A stretch of 64,000 nucleotides of DNA from JACQFV01 sp964593585 (lineage in GTDB: Bacteria; Zixibacteria; MSB-5A5; WJJR01). A program made the position numbers and the translations under genes. Positions 49,587-57,831 of this stretch are shown piece after piece. Location of the stretch: assembly GCA_964593585.1 (NCBI GenBank), contig CAZQIZ010000003.1:1-64000 (forward strand). Direction: 5' to 3'. The notes below the pieces were generated by a model that worked only from the letters and a program-made list of their open reading frames with translations, did no database searches and was not told where the DNA came from. Within the stretch, counting starts at the first letter, position 1. Every line of letters begins with the position of its first letter.

Positions 49587-52090
49587 CTGGCGTGTGAGGG
49601 ATCGCGTTTGTGATCGAGGGCGCGGAGGCCCGATGAACCCGTCCGGACCGCCCACACGGTTCCCGCCAACAGGATCACGCCGCAGACCAGCGAGATCCAG
49701 ACCGACATCGTGAAGACCTTGTTGTGGAATTCAAAGGTCACCCGGTGTGTGCCCGCTTTGGCCTCTACCGCCCGGAACGCATAATCGGCCCGGTAAATCG
49801 GCAGCGACTGCCCGTTCTCATCGACGGCGTGCCAGTGGGGATAGTAATTCTCCGATAGCCAGAGGATGCCGTCGCGGTCGGCGGTGTACTCGACCACGAA
49901 GCGGTCGACATCCCACTCAATCACCCGCGCGGGGGTAAACGGCGCCTCCGACGCGCTCGCTTCGCTGGGAGGCAATTGGCTCAACGCCTGGTCGAGGATG
50001 AGGCGGCTCCGGTACGGGAACGCCGGCTCGCGCAGACGCGCCAATGTGGCGTTGGAGTCCGGCTGCACCTCGTACTGGTAGAAGACCGCCGCGCGCGGCA
50101 GCGCGTCCTCGTTGCGGTACAGGTACAGCCCCTGTGTCTGCCCGACCAACGTCAGTCCCGCTTCGTTTCCCTGCTGCGGCGAGACGATGAACACGGTGTT
50201 GAGGAGGTTGCGCGTGGCGCGGTTGGTCATCAGCGCGGGCGAAGCATCATGCCGGCCGACGAAATTGTCGTGCAAGAGCAGATGGTTGCCATGCATGGCA
50301 GTGGCGGAGAGTTCCTCGATGCCATGCAGTGCCAGGTAGTTGTCCTCCACCGTGCGCGGCATATTCAGCACCCGGAACGGCTGCTTCGGGGCGTTGCCGC
50401 GAATCAGGCCGAGGATTGGACGCTCGCCGTAGAACTGGTTAACCTGCGCGGGAGTGATCGTTTCGACAAAGCGCGCGTCGAATTGCCACAGCGGCAGCAC
50501 CGCCAGCGCCGCCAGTCCGGCGGTCAGCCCGGTTGTGCCCAATGATCCGCCGCGTCGCAACCGGAACAGCCCGACCAGTCCCCACACTACGACCAGGCCG
50601 ATCAGGAAGCCGATGCGGACGTAATTCTCGTTGTTGGTGATCGCCATCGCCTTCTCGGTCGAGAGGGCTCCGCCGGTCAGCGACGACCAGCCGCTCATAA
50701 ACGTTGAGCCGCCGATCAGCCCGATGACGGCGATCGCCGAATAGGCGAAGGCCACGATCATCATCGTGTTCATCGGGTCTTTCGCCTTTTTGCCCGGCGC
50801 GGACGGCTGGCCGCGGAACTGGCCGAGCACATCCAGCGCCCGAGCGGCCATGACAACCCACGAGAAGGCAAAGAGAAAACAGATCATCGAGGGCGCGCGG
50901 AATTTCTTCACCCCCGGCACAAACTCGAAGAATAATCGAAACACGGGCGTGGAATCGCCCAGCGCGTGGAGGAGCGCGACGATCGACAACCCGGCGAAAA
51001 ACCACATCATCGGCGAGCGGGCAACGAAGATCGCAACGAGCGCGAGCATCACCGCCATGACGCCGACCGCCTCGGAATTCAGTTTGAACGGGTTGTCACC
51101 CCAGTACGTGGCCGGTTCGTTGGCCAGATTGGCGCCGGGCAACGCCGGGTTCAACTGCGAGAGCGCTTCCTCCGAATGCATCGCCCAAGAGGACGACCAC
51201 TCATAACCGCCGCCCTCGCTGTGCTGGATGCGCTGGGAGTGTTTGTTCAGGTATTGGTAGGGCGCCATCCACTGCATCGACGCGGCGCCCACCGCCAGCA
51301 CGACGGCGATCACGAAGGCGCCGACGGGCACGGCAATCTTCGCCGGTTGGAAACGGTACTGATCCCACAGCAGGAAAAGGAAGTACGCCCCCAGCCCCCA
51401 GGCGGCGTAGTAGGACATCTGCACATGTGCCGTCAGAATCATCAGCGCATACACCAGCCCGAAGCCGAGAAACCAGGGAATCCGTCGCGTGGTCACCCCG
51501 CGGTGAACCATCAGGAAGGCCAGGGGCGTGAGCGCGGTCACGTAAATCTTGCCATCGTGTCCCGGATAGAATAACGACACCAGACACGGGGTGAACATGT
51601 AGAGCAAACCGCCGATGAACGACGCCTGATCGCTGCGCCCCAGCGCGCGCAGAAAGAGGAACATGAACACGCCGGCCAGGAAGATGTGCAGGATGAGCTT
51701 GAATCCCAGCGCGTAAGTCACCGGCAGGATGATTTGGAGAATCGCGGCCGGATAGAAGATGTCACCGTGCATCGCGTCGACAAACGGCAGGCCCGCGTGG
51801 ATGTAGGGATTCCACAGCGGCATGCGGAAGTGCTCCTGCCAGAACTCGGCGTAAAAGGTCCGGAAGAACACTCCGGCCGACATCGTGTCGGTGCCATAGA
51901 TCATGCGTCCCGGGAAAAAGAGCGCATTGGCGAAAAAGATCACGGTCAGGATGCCATAGGCGATGATCGCCCAGTGCAACGGGTGCAGGGCGATCCGATC
52001 GACGAAGGACAATCCCGCCGGGGCCGGGCGTTCGGGTTTGTGGATTGGCTTGCTGGTGCCCTTTTTGGCGGGCGAAGAGTCTTTGGCCAT
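49583..52090 (-). CDS. YfhO family membrane protein
   Basis: 835 aa. About 13 membrane helices are followed by a C-terminal extracytoplasmic region (about 560-800) with a beta-rich YfhO fold (LWLSENYYPHWHAVDENG, FRAVEAKAGTHRVTFEF) and a final helix. Characterised Firmicutes members act as glycosyltransferase-C-type enzymes on lipid-linked sugars of wall polymers, and some FCB homologues may do the same. The catalytic acidic residues near the first loop (GTDTMSAGVFFRT) look kept. It overlaps the OPT gene by 4 bases. Confidence 0.88.
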   Translation of the reverse strand: MAKDSSPAKKGTSKPIHKPERPAPAGLSFVDRIALHPLHWAIIAYGILTVIFFANALFFPGRMIYGTDTMSAGVFFRTFYAEFWQEHFRMPLWNPYIHAGLPFVDAMHGDIFYPAAILQIILPVTYALGFKLILHIFLAGVFMFLFLRALGRSDQASFIGGLLYMFTPCLVSLFYPGHDGKIYVTALTPLAFLMVHRGVTTRRIPWFLGFGLVYALMILTAHVQMSYYAAWGLGAYFLFLLWDQYRFQPAKIAVPVGAFVIAVVLAVGAASMQWMAPYQYLNKHSQRIQHSEGGGYEWSSSWAMHSEEALSQLNPALPGANLANEPATYWGDNPFKLNSEAVGVMAVMLALVAIFVARSPMMWFFAGLSIVALLHALGDSTPVFRLFFEFVPGVKKFRAPSMICFLFAFSWVVMAARALDVLGQFRGQPSAPGKKAKDPMNTMMIVAFAYSAIAVIGLIGGSTFMSGWSSLTGGALSTEKAMAITNNENYVRIGFLIGLVVVWGLVGLFRLRRGGSLGTTGLTAGLAALAVLPLWQFDARFVETITPAQVNQFYGERPILGLIRGNAPKQPFRVLNMPRTVEDNYLALHGIEELSATAMHGNHLLLHDNFVGRHDASPALMTNRATRNLLNTVFIVSPQQGNEAGLTLVGQTQGLYLYRNEDALPRAAVFYQYEVQPDSNATLARLREPAFPYRSRLILDQALSQLPPSEASASEAPFTPARVIEWDVDRFVVEYTADRDGILWLSENYYPHWHAVDENGQSLPIYRADYAFRAVEAKAGTHRVTFEFHNKVFTMSVWISLVCGVILLAGTVWAVRTGSSGLRALDHKRDPSHAR

Positions 52091-52188
52091 GCGCCGAAGT
52101 TAGCCGATGGCGCGGCCGCAACCAAGACACAAAAAGAGGCAGGGCGGCCTGTCGCCGCCCTGAGATTGTCGCGTTGTGGAAACGCTGA

Positions 52189-52737
52189 TTAACGCCGCGA
52201 AGTCTTCCGTGACTTCCCCCGGCGCTTACCGTGTCCGTTGCCATTGCCGTTTTTCTTTTTGCGCGGCGGCTTCAGGAGCGTGCCGCGGCAGATGCGCGCG
52301 CCGCATTTGCACGCGTACCGCTCACGCCACTGCTTGCCGTAGGGACCATCGCACTCCAGATGGTAGTCGTAGGTGAGCTCCGCCCCCGGCTGGATGTTCT
52401 TCAACGCCTCCACAAAGATGCGCCCATCCTCATTGACCGACTCGCAGTTGGGATCGCAGGAGTGATTAATGTACTTGGCGCGGTTGCCCCAGCGGGTGGC
52501 GTCGATGACCACCTTTTCGTCGACCGTGAACAGATAGGTCTTGGGGTTATCCATCGCATCTTCGTCGTAGCGCTCCTCCGCCTCTTCGTGCGAGATGCGC
52601 TGGCCGATGTACTCGATGATGCGCTGTCCCTTGCGGATGCGGCGGGTGGCGTAGGCGCCCCAGCCATGGATGCGCGACTTGCGGATGACAAAGGGGGGAT
52701 CGCTGGGCTTGTTGCCGTTTCGATGTCCGTTCTGCAT
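52189..52737 (-). CDS. SET-domain protein lysine methyltransferase-like, with post-SET motif and basic tail
   Basis: 182 aa from the ATG at 52737. The SET core is complete: SRIHGWGAYA at 21-30, SAM/lysine-channel NHSCDPNC at 91-98 and ELTYDY at 120-125. It is followed by a post-SET CxCx4C zinc motif (C143, C145, C150), which with C94 can form the Zn site seen in eukaryotic histone methyltransferases. Residues 157-182 are K/R/G rich, with NG repeats, and could bind nucleic acid. Bacterial SET proteins occur sporadically and are often acquired or act on chromatin-like or ribosomal proteins; target unknown. It is flanked by stand-alone genes. Confidence 0.9.
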   Translation of the reverse strand: MQNGHRNGNKPSDPPFVIRKSRIHGWGAYATRRIRKGQRIIEYIGQRISHEEAEERYDEDAMDNPKTYLFTVDEKVVIDATRWGNRAKYINHSCDPNCESVNEDGRIFVEALKNIQPGAELTYDYHLECDGPYGKQWRERYACKCGARICRGTLLKPPRKKKNGNGNGHGKRRGKSRKTSRR

Positions 52738-52980
52738 GTCAGTCTCGGTCTCCTGCCAAACGGCGTTCGGGAATACGTCAGCCGGGATTCGGATCGTTGC
52801 CCTACCTGGCATCAAATTGCGCATCCTGCTGCATGCGCCATGGGGACACAGTCGCGACCACGTCGTCATCACGTTACACATCAACGAGTTACGGGCAGTC
52901 CGCGACGCACGGGTCCCCATTTAAGCAGGGGTGGTGCCATACCGGTAACTTCTGTCGATGGCAACTCGAACAGGCGCGAC

Positions 52981-53982
52981 TTATTTCAATTCGGCGATGA
53001 TCGCATCGGCAAACTGGGCGGTTGTGGCCTTCCCGCCCAGATCGGGCGTCCGCACCCGACCCGCCTTCATAACCGCGAAGGCGCTGTCCTTGATCCGATC
53101 GGCGATATCGTCGCGGTTGAGGTGGCGCAGCATCATGATCGCGGAGAACAGCACAGCCAGCGGATTGGCAATCCCCTTGCCGGCGATGTCCGGCGCCGAT
53201 CCGTGCACGGCCTCAAAGACCGCGTACTGATCGCCGTAGTTGGCGCCGGGGACCACACCCAGGCCGCCGACCAGCCCCGCGGCCAGGTCCGACACGATGT
53301 CGCCATAGAGGTTTGAAAGCAGCAGCACGTCGAAACGATGCGGGTCCATTACCAGCTTCATGCAGAGGGCGTCGACGATCTGATCCTCGAACTCGATATC
53401 GGGATACTCCGCGGCGACCTTGCGTGCCGACTCGAGGAACAGCCCGTCGGTCAGTTTCATGATGTTGGCCTTGTGCACGGCGGTCACTTTGCGACGATGG
53501 CGGCGGCGCGCATACTCAAAGGCAAACCGCGCGATCCGTTCCGAGGCCAGCGAGGTGATGATCTTGATCGAGGCGGTCACCCCCGGCACGACCACATGCT
53601 CGATGCCGGCGTACAAGTCCTCGGTGTTCTCACGGACGATGATCAGGTCGATGTTCTCGTAACGCGACGGTATCCCGGCGAGATTGCGCACCGGCCGTAG
53701 ATTGGCGTAGAGGTCCAGCTCCTTGCGCAACGTGACATTGGCCGAGGCGAACCCCTTGCCGACCAGTGTGGTCAATGGCCCTTTGAGCGCGGTCTTGTTC
53801 CGCCGGATCGATTCCAGCAGGGTGTCGGGCACCGCCTTGTTGTGCTCGGCGAATACCTTCATCCCCGCCTCCTGGATCTCCCATTCTATATTGGCGCCGG
53901 CCGCGTCGATGATGCGCACCGCGGCTTCGGTGATCTCCGGTCCAATGCCGTCCCCTGGTATCAATGTCACACGTGTCGTCAT
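52981..53982 (-). CDS. NAD-dependent isocitrate/isopropylmalate dehydrogenase family enzyme
   Basis: 333 aa beta-decarboxylating dehydrogenase. Motifs: LIPGDGIGPEI at the N-terminus, VRENTEDLYAGIEHVV (the ENTE form typical of NAD-isocitrate dehydrogenase and homoisocitrate rather than LeuB), VHKANIMK, LLSNLYGDIVSDL and FEAVHGSAPDIAGKGIANP. With aconitase encoded in the window, isocitrate dehydrogenase is the best reading. 3-isopropylmalate dehydrogenase is less likely because no leu genes are near and the ENTE form is present. Confidence 0.9.
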   Translation of the reverse strand: MTTRVTLIPGDGIGPEITEAAVRIIDAAGANIEWEIQEAGMKVFAEHNKAVPDTLLESIRRNKTALKGPLTTLVGKGFASANVTLRKELDLYANLRPVRNLAGIPSRYENIDLIIVRENTEDLYAGIEHVVVPGVTASIKIITSLASERIARFAFEYARRRHRRKVTAVHKANIMKLTDGLFLESARKVAAEYPDIEFEDQIVDALCMKLVMDPHRFDVLLLSNLYGDIVSDLAAGLVGGLGVVPGANYGDQYAVFEAVHGSAPDIAGKGIANPLAVLFSAIMMLRHLNRDDIADRIKDSAFAVMKAGRVRTPDLGGKATTAQFADAIIAELK

Positions 53983-54001
53983 TCCGTCCCTTCTTCCCGC
54001 T

Positions 54002-54030
54002 TTGACATCCTCATCAAACTCTGGTTAACT
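54002..54030 (+). promoter_or_regulatory. Promoter of the DedA gene
   Basis: TTGACA (54002-54007), 17-base spacer, TTAACT (54025-54030). It leaves a short leader of about 37 bases to the ATG at 54074, which has GGGGTG upstream. Confidence 0.6.
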
Positions 54031-54073
54031 TGTCCTGCCCCCGCTCGTCCCGGGGCGGACACGGGGTGAAATA

Positions 54074-54736
54074 ATGGAGTTTCTGACTGGAATCCTTGAC
54101 ATTTTCCTGCACCTCGACCGCCATCTCAACGAGATCATCGCGCTCTACGGCACCTGGACCTATGTGATCTTGTTTCTGATTATCTTCGCCGAGACCGGGT
54201 TGGTGGTGACCCCGTTTCTGCCCGGCGATTCGCTGTTGTTCGCCGCCGGCGCGCTGGCGGCGACCGGTCCGCTGGACCCCATCCCGCTGACGCTGCTTTT
54301 GACGCTGGCGGCGGTGCTGGGGGATTCGGCGAATTACGCCATCGGCAACTACATCGGCCCGCGCGCCTTCCACAATCCCAAGTCGCGCATCTTCCGCAAG
54401 GAATACCTCGATCGCACCCACCGCTTTTACGAGAAGTACGGCGGCCGCACCATTATCATCGCCCGCTTTGTCCCGATCGTGCGCACCTTTGCCCCCTTCG
54501 TGGCCGGCGTGGGCACGATGAGTTATCCGCGGTTCATGAGTTTCAACGTGATCGGCGGGATTGCCTGGGTGGTCATCTTCATCTGGGCGGGCTACTGGTT
54601 CGGCAACATTTCCGCGGTGAAGCGCAACTTCGGCTTCGTCGTCATCGCCATCATCATCCTGTCGGTGGTTCCAATCGCCGTCGAGTGGGTCAAGCACCGG
54701 CGCGAACAGAAAAAAGGCGCGCTCCCGTCACCTTGA
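54074..54736 (+). CDS. DedA family membrane protein
   Basis: 220 aa SNARE-associated (VTT/DedA) family protein. The signature FAETGLVVTPFLPGDSLLFAAGAL near residue 37, GDSANYAIGNYIG and the helical block GGRTIIIARFVPIVRTFAPFVAG are typical. DedA proteins act in membrane phospholipid or undecaprenyl-phosphate flipping and proton-dependent drug tolerance. The C-terminal tail is basic. Its 3' end overlaps the terminator of the convergent response-regulator gene. Confidence 0.93.
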   Translation: MEFLTGILDIFLHLDRHLNEIIALYGTWTYVILFLIIFAETGLVVTPFLPGDSLLFAAGALAATGPLDPIPLTLLLTLAAVLGDSANYAIGNYIGPRAFHNPKSRIFRKEYLDRTHRFYEKYGGRTIIIARFVPIVRTFAPFVAGVGTMSYPRFMSFNVIGGIAWVVIFIWAGYWFGNISAVKRNFGFVVIAIIILSVVPIAVEWVKHRREQKKGALPSP

Positions 54737-54743
54737 GCGCGCC
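54710..54743 (-). terminator. Rho-independent terminator of the response-regulator gene
   Basis: 9-bp stem (54716-54724 / 54735-54743) with a 10-nt loop that contains the DedA stop codon. Six A on the plus strand (54710-54715) give a U6 tail on the minus strand. Confidence 0.8.
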
Positions 54744-54769
54744 TTCGACAGCGATACGCTGTCCCCAAT

Positions 54770-55138
54770 TCAGCGGACAAAGAATCGATCGAGGATGTTC
54801 TTGATGTCGTTCATGCGGAACGGCTTCATCAGGAAGCCGTCGGCCTTGCCCGCCGGGCCCTGATTCTCGGCCTCGGTCAGGTTGAAACCGCTGATTAAGA
54901 CCACCGGCAGTTTCGGATGCTTGTCCTTCAGCGCGGCGATCAGCTCGGTGCCGTTCATCTTCGGCATCCGCATGTCGGTGATCACCAGCCCGATATTCTC
55001 CTGCTCCAGCTTGCGGAGCGCGTCCTCGCCATCGGTGGCACGGACGCTGTCCACGGCGAAGACCTCCAGCATGTCGGCCAGCAGGCTCGACATGTTGGGA
55101 TTGTCCTCGACGACCAGGATTTTGCGCACAGACGACAT
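54770..55138 (-). CDS. Single-domain response regulator (CheY-like receiver)
   Basis: 122 aa. Phospho-acceptor D55 (ITDMRMPK), acidic pocket E11-D12, S83 in place of Thr and K105 of KPF are all conserved. No output domain follows, so it signals by protein-protein contact, as CheY or Spo0F do. No histidine kinase gene is nearby. The ATG at 55138 was chosen because it gives a normal receiver start; a GTG at 55177 would add 13 residues. Confidence 0.93.
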   Translation of the reverse strand: MSSVRKILVVEDNPNMSSLLADMLEVFAVDSVRATDGEDALRKLEQENIGLVITDMRMPKMNGTELIAALKDKHPKLPVVLISGFNLTEAENQGPAGKADGFLMKPFRMNDIKNILDRFFVR

Positions 55139-55208
55139 CCTACACTTCTTGTCGTCTGCCCGCGTGGGTTTCTCCACCCCGGTTTAGGGAGTTTCTGACA
55201 GGGAGTGG

Positions 55209-55232
55209 CGGTATGGGACAAATCCCATACCG
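55209..55232. promoter_or_regulatory. Perfect 10-bp palindrome between hflX and the response regulator
   Basis: CGGTATGGGA and TCCCATACCG around CAAA form a perfect 24-base hairpin, six bases beyond the hflX stop on the minus strand. No T-run follows, so it is either an inefficient hflX terminator or an operator for the response-regulator gene 71 bases on. Confidence 0.5.
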
Positions 55233-55238
55233 GCCGGG

Positions 55239-56414
55239 TCATTGCGGGGCGGAATTGTCCCAGCGGACGCGGGCGCGGGCGGTGCGGGACCGGGGACGGA
55301 CCGGCATATCGGGCCGGCGGTCGGCGGCCCCGACGATCACATCGATCAACCGCTCAACCCCGGTGCCGGTGGCCGCAGAGATGGCCACCACGTCGCCCGA
55401 GGGACGCTCATGGGAAAACGGCGCCACCGGGCCGCCGTTGAGGCGGTCGATCTTGTTGAGCACATAGATGCGCGGCACCTGCTCCGCCTTGATCTCGCGC
55501 AGCGAAGTCTCGACCTCATCGAGCGCGTGCTCGTAATAGGGGTCGGAGTAATCCACCACGATCAGGATCAGGTCGGCCGCCGCCACTTCGTTGAGGGTGG
55601 CGCGAAAGGCGGCAAACAGGAGCGCCGGCAGTTTGCGGATAAAGCCGATCGTGTCGGTCAAAAGGACCCGTCGCCGCCCGCCGTAGGCGAGGATCCGGGT
55701 GGTGGGGTCCAGCGTGCAGAACAGTCGATCCTCAGCCCAGACTTTCGCCCGGGTCAGACGGTTGAAGAGCGTCGACTTGCCGGCGTTGGTGTACCCGACC
55801 AGCACGACCCGGAAGAGATCCTCCCGTCCGCGCCGCTGCACCTCCCGCTCCGAATCGATGCTCTCCAGTTGTTTCTTCAGTTTCTGGATGCGCCGCCCGA
55901 CCAGCCGTCGGTCGGTCTCCAACTGTGTTTCGCCGGGCCCGCGGGTGCCGATGCCGCCCTCATGACGGGTCATGTGCGTCCACTGGCCGGTCAGCCGCGG
56001 GTAGAGGTACTGGTATTGGGCCAGTTCGACCTGGGTGCGCGCCTCCTTGGTGTGGGCGTGCCGGGCGAAGATGGACAGGATCAGCGTTGGACGGTCGATG
56101 ACATGGCGGTTGAGCCGCGCGTCGAGATTGCGCATTTGCGCCGGTGAGAGTTCGTCGTCGAAGACGATGAGATTGGCGTTCTGTTCGATCGCCAGACTCT
56201 CGATTTCCTCGAGTTTGCCGGTGCCGACCAAGTGGGCGGCATGGGGACGACCGCGCTGGGTGACCCGTCCGACTTCGATCCCGCCGGCCGATTCCAGCAG
56301 CCGCGAGAGTTCATCCAGCGATTCGGTCATCTGTTCGACCGTCACCGACACACGGCCGAAGCCGACTAGAATGGCGCGTTCCTGTCCGAAGGGGCGATTG
56401 AAGATGGCGTTCAT
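55239..56414 (-). CDS. hflX: GTPase HflX
   Basis: Ribosome-splitting GTPase of 391 aa. The N-terminal HflX domain, with the conserved GGIGTRGPGETQLETDRR block near residues 155-172, precedes the G domain with G1 GYTNAGKS, G3 DTIGF and G4 NKID. A coiled region (IQKLKKQLESIDSER) links them. The final residues are basic and lack the longer C-terminal domain. It is the last gene of the mfd-parvulin-parvulin-hflX series. Confidence 0.96.
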   Translation of the reverse strand: MNAIFNRPFGQERAILVGFGRVSVTVEQMTESLDELSRLLESAGGIEVGRVTQRGRPHAAHLVGTGKLEEIESLAIEQNANLIVFDDELSPAQMRNLDARLNRHVIDRPTLILSIFARHAHTKEARTQVELAQYQYLYPRLTGQWTHMTRHEGGIGTRGPGETQLETDRRLVGRRIQKLKKQLESIDSEREVQRRGREDLFRVVLVGYTNAGKSTLFNRLTRAKVWAEDRLFCTLDPTTRILAYGGRRRVLLTDTIGFIRKLPALLFAAFRATLNEVAAADLILIVVDYSDPYYEHALDEVETSLREIKAEQVPRIYVLNKIDRLNGGPVAPFSHERPSGDVVAISAATGTGVERLIDVIVGAADRRPDMPVRPRSRTARARVRWDNSAPQ

Positions 56415-56453
56415 TCAATATCGGCGGAGGGAGGCTGCCCCGGCCATCCCGGA

Positions 56454-57785
56454 TTACCGCTTCTCCATGTCCACGGTGACCGAGCCGGCCAGCGGCCGGA
56501 CTTCGACGTAGGTATCCTCGCGGATCTCAGCCAGCCAGTCGCTGACCACCTTGTTGGTCTTGTCCTGCCGGGCGATGTCCTTGATCCGGTCCCAATCGGC
56601 AGCGATATCAAGTGTGCGCTGCTCGCGCCGCTCCAACACCCGCAGGATGTGCCAGCCGAATCGGGTCTTGACTGGACCGATGATGTCGCCCGGCTGCGAA
56701 TTCTCAAGGGCCGTCCGGAACTCGGGGAACATCTCCTCGATCGGGTACCAGCCCAATTCGCCGCAGTTCTTGCGTGATTCCTCATCGGTGGAATAGGTCT
56801 GCGCCAGCGCGCAGAACTGGGCGCTGGCGCGCGCCGCCAGCGCGATCGAGTCGGCGCGCGCGAGGACTGCCGCGGTGTCGGCGGCGGTCGGCGCCAACCC
56901 GAGGAAGATGTGACGCACATGGACCCGGTCGCGCTCCTTTTCCAGGCACTGGATCAGGTGCAGCCCGATGTCGGTGCGGACCACGCCCGAGATCTGCCCG
57001 GGAGTCAGTTGGAATGCCGCATCCTCAAACGCGCCGACCAGATCTCCCTTGGCAAGCCAGCCCAGATCGCCGCCGGTGGGCGCGGTCGGGTCTTCCGAGT
57101 ACTTGCGCGCCGCTTCCGCGAAGTCCAGGCCGCCCTGAATCTCGCCGAGGATTGCCGTCAGCCGCGACCGGACCGCCTCCTGCGAAGCGGGAGTCACCTC
57201 GACGGTCAGCAAAATGTGCGACAGCTTGATCGCCGCCGGTTGCGCCGGCAGCGAATCGCGAAACTTGTTGTAGAACTCGCGCACTTCGCCGTTGGAGACA
57301 TTGACCTCGGCCAGTTTGCGCTGGATCAATCGCTGCTTGAGCAACTGGTTTTCGACATCCCGTCGGAACCGTACCCGCAGGTCCCGCTCCGAGAGCCCCT
57401 CGCGCACCAACGCGGCGCGGAATTCCTCCTCGGTGTTGAACCGGCGGCGCATGTCGGCAATGTGATCTTCCAGCGCGGCGTCGATCTCGCGCGCCTCGAT
57501 GCGCATGGTCGTATCTTTCTCCGCCACCAGCAGGATCAGCTGATCATTGATCATCTGTTCCAGCATCATCCGGCCGATGGTGTCGCGGACACCCGGGTCG
57601 GCAAGGTCGCGCTTGGCCTGCATGGCGTAGAGCGTGGTCTGCGCCTCCCACTCCGACCGCAGGATGACGCGATCGCCGACGATGGCGATCGGCTCTTCCA
57701 ACACTTCCCGCTGCGCCAACGCGGTCGACCAGGCGCCAGCCGCGATAACCAGCGCCAAACACAGAATGCCAATTGGTTTGCTCAC
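56454..57785 (-). CDS. SurA-like periplasmic peptidyl-prolyl isomerase/chaperone
   Basis: 443 aa. An N-terminal signal sequence (IGILCLALVIAAGAWSTALAQ) precedes the SurA N-terminal chaperone region (VLEEPIAIVGDRVILRSEWEAQ). Two parvulin domains follow: LSHILLTVEVTP..LGWLAKGDLVG..DIGLHLIQCLE and VRHIFLGLAPTA..ELGWYPIEEMFPEF..FGWHILRVLE. SurA escorts nascent outer-membrane barrels; the family fits well in domain order and length (428 aa in E. coli). It sits 46 bases downstream of a second parvulin gene. Confidence 0.92.
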   Translation of the reverse strand: MSKPIGILCLALVIAAGAWSTALAQREVLEEPIAIVGDRVILRSEWEAQTTLYAMQAKRDLADPGVRDTIGRMMLEQMINDQLILLVAEKDTTMRIEAREIDAALEDHIADMRRRFNTEEEFRAALVREGLSERDLRVRFRRDVENQLLKQRLIQRKLAEVNVSNGEVREFYNKFRDSLPAQPAAIKLSHILLTVEVTPASQEAVRSRLTAILGEIQGGLDFAEAARKYSEDPTAPTGGDLGWLAKGDLVGAFEDAAFQLTPGQISGVVRTDIGLHLIQCLEKERDRVHVRHIFLGLAPTAADTAAVLARADSIALAARASAQFCALAQTYSTDEESRKNCGELGWYPIEEMFPEFRTALENSQPGDIIGPVKTRFGWHILRVLERREQRTLDIAADWDRIKDIARQDKTNKVVSDWLAEIREDTYVEVRPLAGSVTVDMEKR

Positions 57786-57831
57786 GCCAATGTCCCCCGG
57801 ATTCTGATACGCCGAGCCGCGGTCGACCGCC

